From the NCBI GenBank assembly GCA_020912385.1, contig CP087214.1, positions 1,736,001 to 1,800,000 on the forward strand: a stretch of DNA of 64,000 nucleotides, read 5' to 3'. Source of the DNA: Neofusicoccum parvum. Its lineage: Eukaryota > Ascomycota > Dothideomycetes > Botryosphaeriales > Botryosphaeriaceae. Both the position numbers and the translations under genes were made by a program. The notes under the pieces are model-generated. The model saw only the letters and a list, made by a program, of their open reading frames with translations. It made no database searches and was not told the DNA's origin. This document shows positions 21,295-33,093 of the stretch, in pieces (the stretch's first letter is position 1; the number at the start of each line of letters is the position of its first letter).

Positions 21295-24161
21295 TCTTCG
21301 ATCACCTCGGTAGAGAGCAAGATGAATAATCAAGACAGGTGGCCGGCTCCTTTCTCAATTCAGCAAATAAGGTCAGCGGCTAAGCGAACAGGAAGGAGCG
21401 CACTTCCCGAAGCAACCGCGGGCATTGAAGTGATTCCTGCTCCAAAGCGATATAAATGGTGGACAGTTGTGCCAAAAACTTGAGCAAGTCGTCCGGCGGA
21501 ACCACTCCCGGGCGGACATAAGCTGGTAATCATAGGGCCGACGTGGAGGGAATGGCGAAAAAAAAGTGGAAGAGGCCCTTCTCCTTATCCCGTTGCGGAA
21601 CCATGCGGTTCTCGTTCTTGCATGTCTCGCGAAAAAGCGGAATCTGGCTCGGATTAGCCGGAGGTGCCATGTATGCTGATGGGTGCATAAACGAGATCTT
21701 TCCATCGGCTGATTTTCTTCTTTTTCGCCACCAAACCAGACACATGCACACTTGGCCTGTGTTTGATCTGCAAAAACAACGGACCGATGAAAAGGAACTG
21801 GTATTCTTTGTCTCGGGCGTGATCTTGTCGACTCGTCTGTTTGGACAATGTCTCCCAAGGATTTCTGCTGTGGATGTGATGGATGGCTCACGCTCATGAT
21901 ACCCTTGCCAAAACGCAATCAGAAGATCCTCCACGTGGTCCTTCGGTGGAGCGACCTATGGTGAGGACTGAAATCAGGAAGATCTTTGAGAGGGGCTAGG
22001 TTTATTTAAATACATACTCCGTAGGCAGGCGAGAAACGCTTCGAGCAAGGTTGCAGATGGTAGAAGCTGCATTACTACTTCTGTAATTTCCGGCATGGGT
22101 GATGAGGACGATCTAATCTGAGTTGATCAAAGGTTGCAGTAATGCCAAGTGACATTGCCGATGTTCAGGGCGAATCTTTTCCTCTGTACACTGCCGGCAC
22201 TGAACGGCAATCGAAGGATCAACTGTTGGATGTGGAAAAAGACGTGCTCGATGGAAATTGCAATACCCCGTTATGCTTCCAAGCCAGCTGCATGACAACC
22301 ACAGGATCAACACCCGAGAAAATCAGGCCACACTCACTCTTACGACTGGTACACCTCGACGACGACGCCCGGACATGCTGTCAACGTGCAACTCCGGCGC
22401 CCGGGCAAGGAACAGGTCAGCTACCAAAACAGTAGATACCAAAGAGGACGTTGGGAAAGAGTTTCTCTCGCGGTTGCATATGTGGCTCAGACAAGGTTTG
22501 CCAAGTAAGGAGATGTGATGCTGTGCATACACATGGTGCCCACCTGCTTTTACGCAGACGGTGACACCCCCACCGGCATTGGTCAACCTAAACAGAGAAA
22601 GATACGTCCCCTGTGTATCCCCCTATCTGCATAATTGCCTCATGCAGGGCGACGATGGCGTCCAATTGTACAGATACAGCGGGGACTTCTCCGGCTCCAA
22701 CTTCGCATGCCACGGTGCCATTGGCTCCTCGGCGGCACAGCCCGCCTCAGAGCCGCCCAGCATCTCGCATACAGCTGTAGGCTGTCAGCGAACTGCTATG
22801 TCGCACGTCTACGCGTTCACACTAGTGCCCGGCACTGCGGGAATTGAACCCGGCGTCAAGCGTGGCAGTGATTCTGTGGCTCTCTTTTTCTTTCTCTCTT
22901 TCCCTCTTTTGCTTCGACTGTAAGACATAAGGTTCAGATGCATTGTAAACATGTAGTCTCCGCTCGAACGCATGTCATTAGCTGAGGGGGGAGGATCATG
23001 GTGGAGATGTGGCACGGAATTAAGAGGGACGGGGCGGGGAAAGCAGCCTACCGTCACACCCGAGAGACGGGAAGAGCAGCGTGGAATCTCAGGTTCGAGA
23101 GTCCTCTACGGCCTCTCATGGGGGCCGATTCCTGAGTTGCCTTGCCGGAACGGATCTTTTCCTGTCTGCATCATGTAGAATCCTTGCGCTGGGTGTTGCA
23201 GAGCGCTAAGTATATCGCATTCGAGTGGGTCCTTATCGTGGAGCGAGCTTTTCCGTGCCATTTTGCGCATGCTGCGTGGCATGATCCGTGACGTGAAGTG
23301 TGACGCAAACTACGCCCGTGTGGATGTGGTCTAGACTCCTTATGTTCACAATACCACCAGGGAAGCATAATTGATACGCTGAGTATGGAAGGCTGAACGA
23401 AGGGCTGAGCCGGCGCTGAAGCAACCAACGGTGTGCCATTCAATCAAAACTGTTCGAGAGAATGCTTCCGTGCGAGAACCCCGCAGGTTCAAGCGGTAAG
23501 CGAAGCGTTCGAAGCGAACGGAGCCGTTGAGACGGAAGGATCTACCATGCCCAGCTGGGTCCCACATGAAGCCGCTCCCATTGGCCTGGAACCCGACGGT
23601 AGAGCCTCCGCTGACGGCTCCGTGGCCGGTGTTGAACGGCTGATAGGCTCAGCAATGCGGATCTCCCTATTCACATGCTATGCTCCGCTACCATACGAGA
23701 TTGATTACTGCTCCGCGTGTATATTGGTCGCACTGGTCAGATACTGGTATGGGAGACTGGATGCGAGTGAGCACGTCCATACGCCCCGACCTGGCACCAT
23801 GCGCCGTCGCAGAGAGAAGGGCAGGCCCCGGACGTGCCGCCGAAAGCGGGTCAACTGTGCCCTTCCATGCGTGGCAGAGAAGCCTGAGATGGTGCGCCTG
23901 ACATCCCGTTGATGCTGCAGCCAGCATTGCGACCTTGCGCGTGCAGCCACCTCAGGTAGCTATGCATCGGTTGGCCCTCCATAGATCGGCCACTCGCCGG
24001 GGCCGCGGGTAATCAGGCTCGGACAACGAGCCTGCTCGAACCTGCTGATTCCGGCAAGCGAGGCGGGGCGTCGGAGATGAGGAGACTCGTGGCATTCGTG
24101 AGGGGGTCTTTCAAGAAGATGCCGTGATGATGTGGCAAAGCAATCCTTTCGTCGCGGAGAT

Positions 24162-24274
24162 GCCCGTTCAGTGAGCTTGCTGACGCGAGGCTCGAGAGTG
24201 GGCCTAGCAACTGAACGGGCAAGACCAAAGTCGTACTGAGCCACGGGTATGATGGTTGCCTCGCGTCAGCAAGC
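24162..24274. repeat. Two interleaved perfect inverted repeats
   Basis: Pair 1: GCCCGTTCAGT at 24162-24172 and its exact reverse complement at 24210-24220 (11 bp). Pair 2: GCTTGCTGACGCGAGGC at 24175-24191 and its exact reverse complement at 24258-24274 (17 bp). The left arm of pair 2 sits inside the loop of pair 1 and its right arm outside, so the two stems cannot nest and would form a pseudoknot-like or alternating fold. No gene overlaps. Confidence 0.9.
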
Positions 24275-26305
24275 CCACCTGACAGGCCCTGCCGCAGTCA
24301 ACGGGAAAGCTTCACGTCGTACAGAACCACGATTACGGGTGCTTGCTTGCATTTTGCGGGGTCGGGCCGACCAATACCCGCTCTGGCGCTGCGTGATGTG
24401 GATAGACGTGTCTGATTCCCGACGGCTTGCTCGGATCTAGGGCTCGCCCTCGGTAATTCTGGCGGTGTCGACGGGACGCTGCTATTTGGCGGCACATGGC
24501 GAAGCTGTGGTGACTAAGAATGCAGTACTGTTGTGCTGCGCCGGCTGATCGCCGTTGCGGAGCTCCGGCAATATGCCGCGTCTTGCACGGGCTGGTGACA
24601 TCGCAGGACGGCGATCGAGTGGCCTATGAGATGGCTGGATGAGGATCTGAGATGCTCCCTGGCTAGATCTTTGACTGGATATCGTCTGCCATGGAAGTGA
24701 TCTGTCGTATGCAAGCCCTCCACGGCGTTCTATGATAAGCGAAAACATAATCCTGTAACACAGAACACACGCCACCAGTCTGGACGCTATATTAGCGAAG
24801 CGCACAAGCATCTGGTAGCGGACGATCGTATGGCTCTGCCTCATTGACAGCCCATTATACCGTACACAGCCTCACGGTTTTCGAGTGCGCCTCGGTCAGC
24901 AAATGGCGGCGCAATGAAGCGGTCCAATGAGCGTGCCGAGCTGGTGAACCAAGAGACAGAAGGTGAAAACTGGTTTGATTCCCATAGCTACCGTATACAG
25001 CCATGATCATCGTTGTGGAGGCTCAGACAGTCCACACTCAGCGAAAAACGCCCCACCTTGGTGATTGCCCGATGTCGTGCTTAGACCGGCGCGAATCCGA
25101 CAGTCCTGTACAACGGGCCGGCAAAGCCTAGGCAGAGCCAGGCCCGGGATCTCCGAGGATGGTTAGCCTTACGAAATACTTGGAAGAGCTTTCAACGCGT
25201 AAGCCACTGTATTGCATTCATGCTGGTCGCCAACTCCGCGGTGGGTCTTGAAAGTTTGTTGCGACTCGTATATCGGCACAGGCTGCGGAAGCGCATTGCT
25301 CATGGTGGCGCAGGTTCAATTGGACCTCACTGGACGGCGATACCAGCCGTGCATGGGGCGGGGAGGGCGGTGTTGCTCGCGAAGTCGCACAGGTCCAGCA
25401 TTACGGAGCTGCTTCCGGTTAATCATACTATGAGGTAAGCTCTGAACCCGCTGCGCAAGCATTCGCGGGAACTCGGCAAATAGCAGTGCAAACTGATGCG
25501 GACTTGATACTCCCAACGACGGGTACAGCCGCTGGTGCATGAGCCGGGGAAAAAGTGCGTCATACCAGCGCTGCGGTTTCGCCCAGGTCGAGGACGAACA
25601 ATCACACCAGGTTGTCTAGTCGGAAGGCTCCATGCGACGCAGGAGGCGTATGGTTCGCTCAGACAGCCAGGCAACGCTCTTGCTAGCCTGGACTAGGTAA
25701 CCCGTTAGCAGCTGGCTGCGAGACAAAGTTCGGCTGGTGGAGCTTCGAGTGCACAAGCGTCGTATGTAGGCGGAAGATGGGCGGAATCGCCATCGCTTGA
25801 GTGCCGAGAGAATCGCGTTCGTCGTGGTTGCGAGTGGCAGACATGAGCCTCCGGGACAGTTGACTTTAAAGCCCATGTGGTTGCAGGGGTGGTCAGTTCC
25901 CCACAAAGAGACAGCCCAAGGAACGGCCCGAAGCATGATCGGATGCTAGCAGGCGCTTGACTCAGACTCCATCTGCCTCGTTGCCTTCTTTGCTCGGCAC
26001 TCGGCCGCTGACTAAATGCACCAGCTGAGCATCGAGGCGCGGCCGCAGTGGCAGCGGCGTTGGAGCGGGAATGGCACGGTGACGTACGGAAGCGGAGTGC
26101 CTACGCGACCTTGCTGCAAGCCAGGCCGGCGCTCAGTGGAGACAGCAGGAGCCCGTCAGAAAAGACAATGGCCTTCACTCTGGCGTTAGGTTGTTTGAGA
26201 GAGAGACTGCGTCCGAGAAGCCATGCAACTTAGACTTTCTGCTGTCGTGCACGCTTCGTGCGCGCCGGCCAGCGCCATGCAAGGCGGCTGCTCGTGGGCA
26301 TTGCG

Positions 26306-26332
26306 GACGTTGCGGACGTTGCGGACGAGCTG
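26306..26332. repeat. Short tandem repeat, GTTGCGGAC-type, three copies
   Basis: Three nearly perfect 9-nt copies in a row (the first reads ATTGCGGAC). Simple tandem repeat in non-coding sequence. Confidence 0.8.
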
Positions 26333-27092
26333 GGGAGGGCGCCTTCAACAGTCAAAAGCAACGGGGCGCCTGGAGCGGCCGGGCTGTGGCAGTCTGTCCG
26401 GACGGCAGGCAGGCTCACACGAGCGTGCATGGCGGACTCGAGCGAGGAGAGATGCGGCCTTGTCAGGTTCCGGGAGAGTGCAGGGGCGCAGATTGCACAG
26501 CAGATGTGGCGCCAAGGAAGGGCTCGGTGAGGAGGGAGCGCGCCACGGGGTGCGACGGGTGAGACGCGCTGGCGCGGTACACGGCGGCTGCGCTCCAGGG
26601 TGGCAGAGGTATCGGTACGACGGCGGAGCGCGATCTCTGTCAGACGCTTCAGGGACGGCAACAGACGACGCGCATTGCGAAGGCAGGGGCGGTGGACGAC
26701 AGCCGGGCGCCAGGCGGGCCAAGCGGATGAGCGGCCGCCGCCGCCGCTGCGGGCGCGGGGGAGGTGAGCGGTCGTAAAGTGCGAGCAGGGCAGGTCTGAG
26801 CGACGAAAGCAGTTGTACGTTACACACGCCGACGAAAAAGGCGTTGGCCCGTGGCTGCGTGCGCAGCCTGGCAGCGGGGGCCGCGAGTGGGCCGCCGGGC
26901 GTGCAGTGTGCGGCCGGGGCCCCCGGTTCGCTTGCGCTTCTTCATCACAGCACCAGGACAGCGTCAGCCCCATATTCGTACATTTTGGCGTCTCTATGTA
27001 CACTGGAAAAACATCTCCGTTTGCGCCCCCGCCGCCTCTGAATGTCAATCCCTCCCGGAACGCCCCCCCAACCGCGGCTGCCCAAGCCCTGT

Positions 27093-28193
27093 TCACCGGT
27101 CCGCCTGGCGATTTCTCTGCATTGTATGCATGTCAGCTTCCGCGCGGGAGCCACGCTGCCCGTGGCGGGGGTTCACTTACGCGCTGAGGCGCCCCGTTGA
27201 CAATCACCGGCTCTGACACCGACGTTGAGTCGCGGTCCTCCTTCACCGAGATCTGCCTTCCCTTCCACGTCACCTTGTCAAGCCGCTCGACCGCGCGCCG
27301 CACCTCATCCATTGATCCAAATCGGACGATTGCGTAGCCTCGCCTCAGGTCTGCTCCCAGCGGGCGCCCGTACGGCCGGAGGAGCTCTCGCACCTCCGTC
27401 TCCGAGACGTTGAACGGTAGCCCGGAGATGTGCAGTCCACGTGATTCCGTGCGCACCACACCATTGGCCGCGTTGATTGGGAGCCCGTGCTCGTTGGTCA
27501 TTGCTGGGCTGACTGGTGCCGTGACGGCTGGTGCCGGCTGGTAGTAAGTGACTGGAGGGCTGTACATTGGCATCTGCGGCGGCATGCTGATGGGCACCGC
27601 CATGCCGGGATGCTGCATCTGGATGGAGACGTAGGGACCCGGCGTGATGGGTTGCCAGTCAGGGATGTTTTGTGCTGCCAGCACCGACCTTGCCGTGATG
27701 CGAGATCTGTTGTCTGAATGGCCCGTGGCACCAGGGTAGTAACTCGAGCAATTGCACATGAGCAGCATCGGAGTAGGGCTCGCTGCATCAAAGTGGTGCA
27801 CCAGCAGCTGCCGCCCAAGGCGCGCAAACATGACAACCACCAGAAGATCTGCACGTAGCCATTAGCCATTAGCCCGAGCAAGAGGCGTCTTTGCAGAACT
27901 GACGGTAGACGCTGGCAGCGTCCTGGTCCGACTTTACGCTGAAGTAGCCCTTAGAGCCCTCTGGGCCATTCCAGGACTCGTCCATGTTGGTCCAGCCTGG
28001 CTGGTTAGTGGTGGCATCCCGAACGAGATCCTTCAATTTCTGCCAGTTGAAGTGCTCTGGTAGCTAAAGACGAACAGGATGTGTTAGCATGGATTGGACG
28101 TCTACCTGCGACGGAGAAGAATACCCCAGAGACAACGAAAAAGTTCTTTTCTCGCTGCGGCCGGACAGCCTGGGGGCGTGAGTAACCCGGCAT
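27093..28193 (-). CDS. Two-RRM RNA-binding protein
   Basis: Exons: 28193-28125, 28063-27904, 27848-27181 and a 24-nt last exon 27116-27093. The introns are 61 nt (branch CTAAC), 55 nt (branch CTAAT) and 64 nt (donor GTAAGT, branch CTGAC). This gives 306 residues from the ATG at 28193. RRM1 starts at residue ~17 (NFFVVSGLPEHFNWQKLKDL) and RRM2 spans ~213-283 (GLHISGLPFNVSETEVRELL, RRGYAIVRF). A Pro/Met/Gln-rich linker lies between. A TATAAA on this strand at 28421-28426 lies ~230 nt upstream, fitting this start. However, the frame stays open upstream to ~28319 and reads coherently (VAQHLPNGSLRLPSQYRSLP) after a good acceptor (TTCTCATTCACAG), so an extra 5' exon is possible. RNA binding is firm; the target is unknown. 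Confidence 0.8.
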
Positions 28194-29194
28194 GATGAGG
28201 GTTGACGGCTCAAACGTCGTGTTTTTGTTGGCGGAGGGCAAGGAGCGGTATTGGCTGGGCAGACGTAGGGAGCCGTTTGGCAGATGCTGAGCGACAATGG
28301 CTTGCCGTGGGTATGGCACGGCTGTGAATGAGAAAAACGATGACGAGACTACTGAGCGAGCGCAAACCGAGTGGATCTGTGAGGTCTGGAAATAGGAGCA
28401 GGCACGAACCCCAGGCTTGATTTATACGTCAGTCCATGGCCCAGCGACGGCGAGCAAAAAGCATGTCGACGCGCCCATGAGATGCGTGGCATACAAAGAC
28501 AGCCATGCAGCGAGAGGCCCCCCAGCCGGGCGGGAGGCATAGCATGCGGAGCCCTGTCGAGAACCGCCCGCCCGGAGCTCGAAGCCCTTGCAGCAGGGAT
28601 GGTGCATCAGCGACATGGTTCGAGGGGCCCGCTCGCCGGGTGCAGGCGAGCAGGGAACAGGACAAACAGCTTAGAGCAGACCCAGAACATCCGGGGACGT
28701 CAGATGCATGGCGGGCAGTGTGTCAATGCTTGCCAGCCTTGCCGGCTTGCCCTTTCGATACGTAGCTCGGCGGCTCCACTCTGCACCCGTGCGTGGAGCA
28801 TCGATCCTCCGGGTACAGGGACAAGCCCGTTGGCTACCGATGCAGCCAGCTCTTGCCAAGCGGGCGTTGGCCGTTACATGCTCGCTGTACGACGAGACAA
28901 CCTAAGGCGCGACCACCATCATGTGCGGCACGCGTCTGCGGAACATTTGACCGAGCAGCGCGTCGGTTGGCGGATCGATGGCTGCCTCCGTGTCTGCTGC
29001 AGCCAGCTGCCCATCGCAGCTGAAATGGATCTCGCCAACCGCCAAGTGCTGCGCGAGCTGTGGCTCGCAGTCCTCCAGTCCGCCAGTGCTGATCACGCCC
29101 GTCTGCGGGAGAGACACTAGCAAATGCCGTTGGACTTGGTGCTTCATTCTCATTCTCGTTGCAGTCATCGGTCACCGGATCACCAGCTGCGCAG
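28194..29194 (-). promoter_or_regulatory. Spacer between the LisH/WD40 gene and the two-RRM gene
   Basis: About 1 kb between two minus-strand genes. It contains the TATAAA at 28421-28426 (minus) and possibly an unrecognised first exon of the RRM gene. No independent gene seen. Confidence 0.5.
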
Positions 29195-30761
29195 CTACGA
29201 AGGGCCAGCCTCGGCTGACGGGGCCCGCCAGACGATCAGCTTCTGATCGAATCCGCCGCTGAGCATCCATTCCTCGCCGACCTCGCCCGGTAGTCCGACT
29301 CTCCCAGCCCAAATACAGCGCACTTTCGACGCCACCTCGTGCCCTCTCAAGCTTGAAACGATCTTGCCCGTGCTGACCTCCACTCCCCGGACGATTCCGT
29401 CGTCGCTGTTTACCCACACACCACTCCCGTCCGGTCTCCAGGCAAGGGCTGGCGTCGAGTACGCCGTCTGTGGAGCCAAAGTACTGCACTGAACGAGAAT
29501 TGCGGCAAGCTCGCGCTCTTGCACTGCCAAAGCCGCTCGCGCTTGCATTGCTTGGGTGACGTCGCTTTGGGCCATCGGGTTTCCCGGAGAGACATGAGCA
29601 CCAACCGCATCGCTGGGACCAGCTTCGACACCTTCGGAAGGCGGCACAAGCAGACGAACGATAATGAGCTTCATGTGCGGAACAGCAGATGTTGCGACTG
29701 CCAAAAGAGAAGGGTCTGTTGGACACATAGAAATGCTTGACGGAGTGAAGCCAACCCAAGCGTTAGAATTCGGCGCGAGATTCTGTTTTCCCAGTGGCTG
29801 CAGTGGAACCGGCGCTTCTGTAATGTCGGCTACCGATTCGGGAAGAGCGTAGTAGTAGAGGAAGGTCGAGTCCCTGCGCGTCAGCAGGAGTAAAGGCTTT
29901 GCGGTTTCAGGATGGTCGATGAACAATATGGCTTCCGGGTTGGTGGGAAGACTTAGCGCGGCGATCGGCGCTCCGAGCAGCGGTGAGCAGTCTGGAGCTT
30001 TCGGAACGAAGTATAAAAATACCTTTGCGTCCCAGCCAGCGGTTGCGACCCACGTGCCGTCCGCCTGTTCCCGACTGATCATTCTCACGGCATATTTGGT
30101 GTGGTCCCGCCGCTCGGCGACGACTGCATCAGAACGGCAATCATACAGCACGACCTTTCCGGACATGCTCGACATGAAAATATACCTCTGGCTAAGGACA
30201 CAGTACGACAGAATCGGAGAATCCTGCACCTGGGAGAGCGAGCTATGAAGCGCGAAAGAATTATCCAAAGCCGATAGCATGTGCAGACGGCGGTCTGCGG
30301 TTGTGGAGAGGATCAAGGGTTCTGGCCGGCCGCCGGACAGGGCCAAGAACTCCACGGAGACATTCAGGATGTTCGAAGCGGCGGGCAGTGTCGTGAGCTC
30401 CGTAGCGGTCGAAGGGGCTCGGCTCTTGTCAGTACCACGGCATGTTGATTCTGCAGCGAGAGAAAGTACCCGGAGTGCGCCATCGTCTGTCGCCGTCGTC
30501 GACGCCAAGCTTCTCGAAGTTGAGACTCAGATCGAACGTCTCCTTCTCGCGGAGTACCTGCTCGACGGTGAGATCGCCGATGGACAGCGTTCCTGCGTCG
30601 GATGGCAGATTTGCCTCCTGCAAAAAGGCGGCCAGCGTCTGTTTGGAAGCAGCCGGTCAGTGGGCGGACTGGCTCAGCGGACGGGGGCGGGACGCGACAT
30701 TTGGGTAGTTGTTCGCCCGCAGGAACCGGGCCACCAGGACGGCGGGCGGCGGAACGGCCAT
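29195..30761 (-). CDS. LisH-domain / WD40-repeat protein
   Basis: Three exons: 30761-30699, 30638-30470 and 30417-29195; 484 residues. The introns are 60 nt (weak donor GTCGCG, branch CTGAC, acceptor CAG) and 52 nt (donor GTACTT, branch CTGAC, acceptor GAG). Splicing joins VARFLRANNYPN to TLAAFLQEANLPSD, which rebuilds a LisH dimerisation motif at about residues 7-40. It then joins GDRRWRTP to APSTATELTTLPAASN. Downstream are WD-type blades (VATAGWDAKVFLYF, PALAWRPDGSGVWVNSDDGI, MLSGGFDQKLIVW). LisH plus WD40 proteins act as scaffolds in several complexes; which one is not clear here. The large exon alone lacks an ATG start, so the upstream exons are needed. Model confidence is good except for the non-consensus first donor. 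Confidence 0.82.
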
Positions 30762-32193
30762 CTCGAGGCGGCAGCGATGTTGAGCCCTTCGCGAGCTGTG
30801 CGGCCGCAAGTGATTGGTCCCAGCGATCGCGGGCAGGGTCGTGTCTGGGCGAAGGTCAAGACTTGGTGGGGCGCGGGATGAAGTCAAGTTCGGAGCGCGG
30901 GCACGGGCTGCTGCTCCGCCGCGCGACCAGTTCGCCGCGTCACTCTCATCTCACAGCGCATCAGCACCGCCCCAAAACATTGGCCTTCGCAGCCGCCCTC
31001 GTGAGCAGCCTTGCATCCTTTCCGCCCGGCAAGGTTCCATCCAGGGCCGTGCCCTGGACTCTCGAGGGCGGGCCGCCACGGTGCCGTGCTCATCTCGCTC
31101 TGGGTCCTCATCGCGCCGTCATGCCGTTGCAGTCAGAGCCACGGCTGTAGGACCCCGGCACGGATCCCAGAAGACCAACCTATATCACTCGGTATGGCGC
31201 CCTGTCATCGGCCGATGGCGATCGTGCCTGGCTTTGAAAGGCACAAGGGAAACGAGACTAACGAAAGGGCCGGTCCGGCCCTCGATGCACAGTATCCCGG
31301 CTCCAACATGTCCTGGGCCAGGCCTAAAAAAATATGGCCAGAGGGCTTGTTCGGTTGCGTTCCAACTGCGCGTTCTCAATGCTGAGGTGAGAACGGCAGG
31401 CAGCTGGTAGCCAATCGGACGCCGTGCCGGCGGCGCACTCCAGGGTTATGGCCACATCGGGGTGTATTCACTCTCCCGTGCACGTTGTGAACGGGCTGTC
31501 TTTATCTCCTCGGTTCTGTCGGCAGATAACGGCGACTAAAGCTCGATGATCCAGGTATAGCGCAGGCTGGAGGTTCCAGATTGGGCGTGGCCAGACCCTT
31601 GCACAACTCGACGCTTCAGTAACGATTAGTATTCTCGCCCCGAAATCACAGCAATTGGGCCTGTCGCCAGATTCAAATCCCAAGGCTGCGCCCGTGGGGC
31701 CAATGCTCATGTAACGGTCGGCTGCCGGTACGGGAATGGACGCCGAGGCCGAGAGAGGGTATGATCGGAGCACAGGCGGAGGGCCAGGAGAGTTCACACT
31801 TGCTGCAGGCCGGTGTCGCACGCATGTAGGGACATCACACGTATCAACAAGGCTTTGGGCGGCCGTCCTGATGGCGAGCAGCGACGTCTGCATCGCGGTG
31901 AAACGGAGAATACGAGCTGCACGGCATTCCCTGCCTTGTTCCCGCGAAGCCTGTGGCCTGCGATGCAATGCTGCGTCGGCGGAGAGCTTCAGATAGTTGC
32001 GAATGCCAGCCGCAAGCAGCCATTCGATGGTGTGCCCGCACGTGAAAGCTGTGAAGAAGGGGAGAACCCGGCCGGCTCCCGATACCCCACACACCAGGCC
32101 CGAAGAGCGATGGCGTGCGTGGTGAGTCAATGGCACAACAGCAACCTCACGTCGCTCTTCTGCCAACTGCAACCCTCCCTGGAGCTCGACAAC
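30762..32193. promoter_or_regulatory. Divergent intergenic region, LisH/WD40 gene / glyoxalase-like gene
   Basis: 1.4 kb containing both promoters. A long antisense frame over 31468-32856 is the mirror of the glyoxalase-like gene plus open GC-rich sequence. The frame of the plus-strand gene also stays open upstream to ~31813, with an in-frame ATG at 32110. No other gene seen. Confidence 0.45.
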
Positions 32194-33093
32194 ATGGCGG
32201 AACAGCAGCCACGCGAGACCATTCAGCTCGACCACTTCATCGTCCTGCTCCCTCATCGGGACATACTGGACCCTCCATCCTGGATTACACGTCACTTCAC
32301 CCTCAGCCCCGGCGGCCGCCATGCCGATGGGAAAACCGAGAACAAGCTCATTGTCTTCCAAGACGGAACTTACATTGAGCTCATCGCCTTCATCGACGAC
32401 GATCCCGCCAACAAAGACGGCCATTGGTGGGGTGATAAGCGATACGGATTCATTGATTGGGCCCTCACCTCTCCCAGCGTAGGAGACGCCAGCCGCGCCG
32501 CGGCTCGCTTGGACGAGTGGGCGGGCAAGCAGACGGACCAGGATCTGGCTGGATTCGCATACGCGCAGCCGCGGCAAGGCGGGCGACGAAAACCGAACGG
32601 CGAGGAGATTGCCTGGTTCGTGACCTTTCCGCAGGGCGCCAAGAGAGGCGTGGCTCCCTTCTGGTGCCACGATGTCACTCCCAGAGAGCTCAGGGTACCA
32701 GCGGACCCTCATGGCCTGCAGCATCCGTGCGGTGCTGTGGGGATCGGCAATCTTGTTGTCTCCACGGCTGCGAGCGCGCGGCTGGCTGGCGCTTACGACG
32801 CAATCCTGGCCCGTCCAGGCATCCCCACAGCGCATGGCGCCAGCGAGGGCGGCCATGAATGGTCAGTCGAGGCTCCTCGGACGCTAGGTGATCCTCCGAC
32901 GCCAAAAGTGACCCTCTGCCCTTCGGGCGGCAACCAACAAGCGCACGACATCGACGCAGAAATCAGGATTGAGCTGGTAGTTGAATCTGGCGGTGAAGCC
33001 CAGGTTCCGGGCCCGATTAGCGAAAGAGTAGGCTTGCATGGAGAGGGCAGGATTGATATCTCCTTTGTGAAAGCGGAGGGCAGTGACCCTTGA
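32194..33093 (+). CDS. Glyoxalase-like domain protein
   Basis: Single exon, 299 residues from the ATG at 32194 (AACATGGCG). An in-frame ATG at 32110 would add 28 residues, but that piece looks unrelated to the domain. The N-terminus begins with the family's first strand (IQLDHFIVLLP), followed by FTLSPGGRHADGKTENKLIV and GTYIELIAFIDD. These correspond to the His and Glu positions of the vicinal-oxygen-chelate fold (glyoxalase-like, PF13468 type). Later blocks FWCHDVTPRELRVP and HPCGAVGIGNLVVS fit the second module. Members of this family are widespread in fungi, and most have no known substrate. Metal binding is inferred from the fold. Confidence 0.85.
   Translation: MAEQQPRETIQLDHFIVLLPHRDILDPPSWITRHFTLSPGGRHADGKTENKLIVFQDGTYIELIAFIDDDPANKDGHWWGDKRYGFIDWALTSPSVGDASRAAARLDEWAGKQTDQDLAGFAYAQPRQGGRRKPNGEEIAWFVTFPQGAKRGVAPFWCHDVTPRELRVPADPHGLQHPCGAVGIGNLVVSTAASARLAGAYDAILARPGIPTAHGASEGGHEWSVEAPRTLGDPPTPKVTLCPSGGNQQAHDIDAEIRIELVVESGGEAQVPGPISERVGLHGEGRIDISFVKAEGSDP

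Larger units (their letters stand above)
21295..27092. other. 5.8-kb gene-free stretch
   Basis: No open frame here has a recognisable domain, and competing frames overlap on both strands. It is not obviously AT-rich, so it does not look like heavily RIP-mutated transposon DNA. Notable contents, listed separately, are two interleaved inverted repeats (24162-24274) and a triple 9-nt repeat (26306-26332). From about 26200 to 27090 the sequence becomes strongly GC-rich. I see no transposase, reverse transcriptase or long terminal repeat. Confidence 0.5.

Noticed and set aside
22830..22860. B-box / T-arm-like GGTTCAATTCC on the minus strand
   Set aside because: No A box, no matching acceptor stem and no anticodon arm at the right distance; only the T-arm piece resembles a tRNA.
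21295..27092. Possible degraded transposon
   Set aside because: No AT-rich RIP signature, no reverse transcriptase or transposase motif, and no terminal repeats flanking a large segment were found by eye; a repeat search would be needed to exclude it.
31468..32856. 462-residue minus-strand open frame overlapping the glyoxalase-like gene
   Set aside because: It is the antisense of a well-supported gene; the domain evidence is all on the plus strand, and its extension beyond is GC-rich sequence without a domain.
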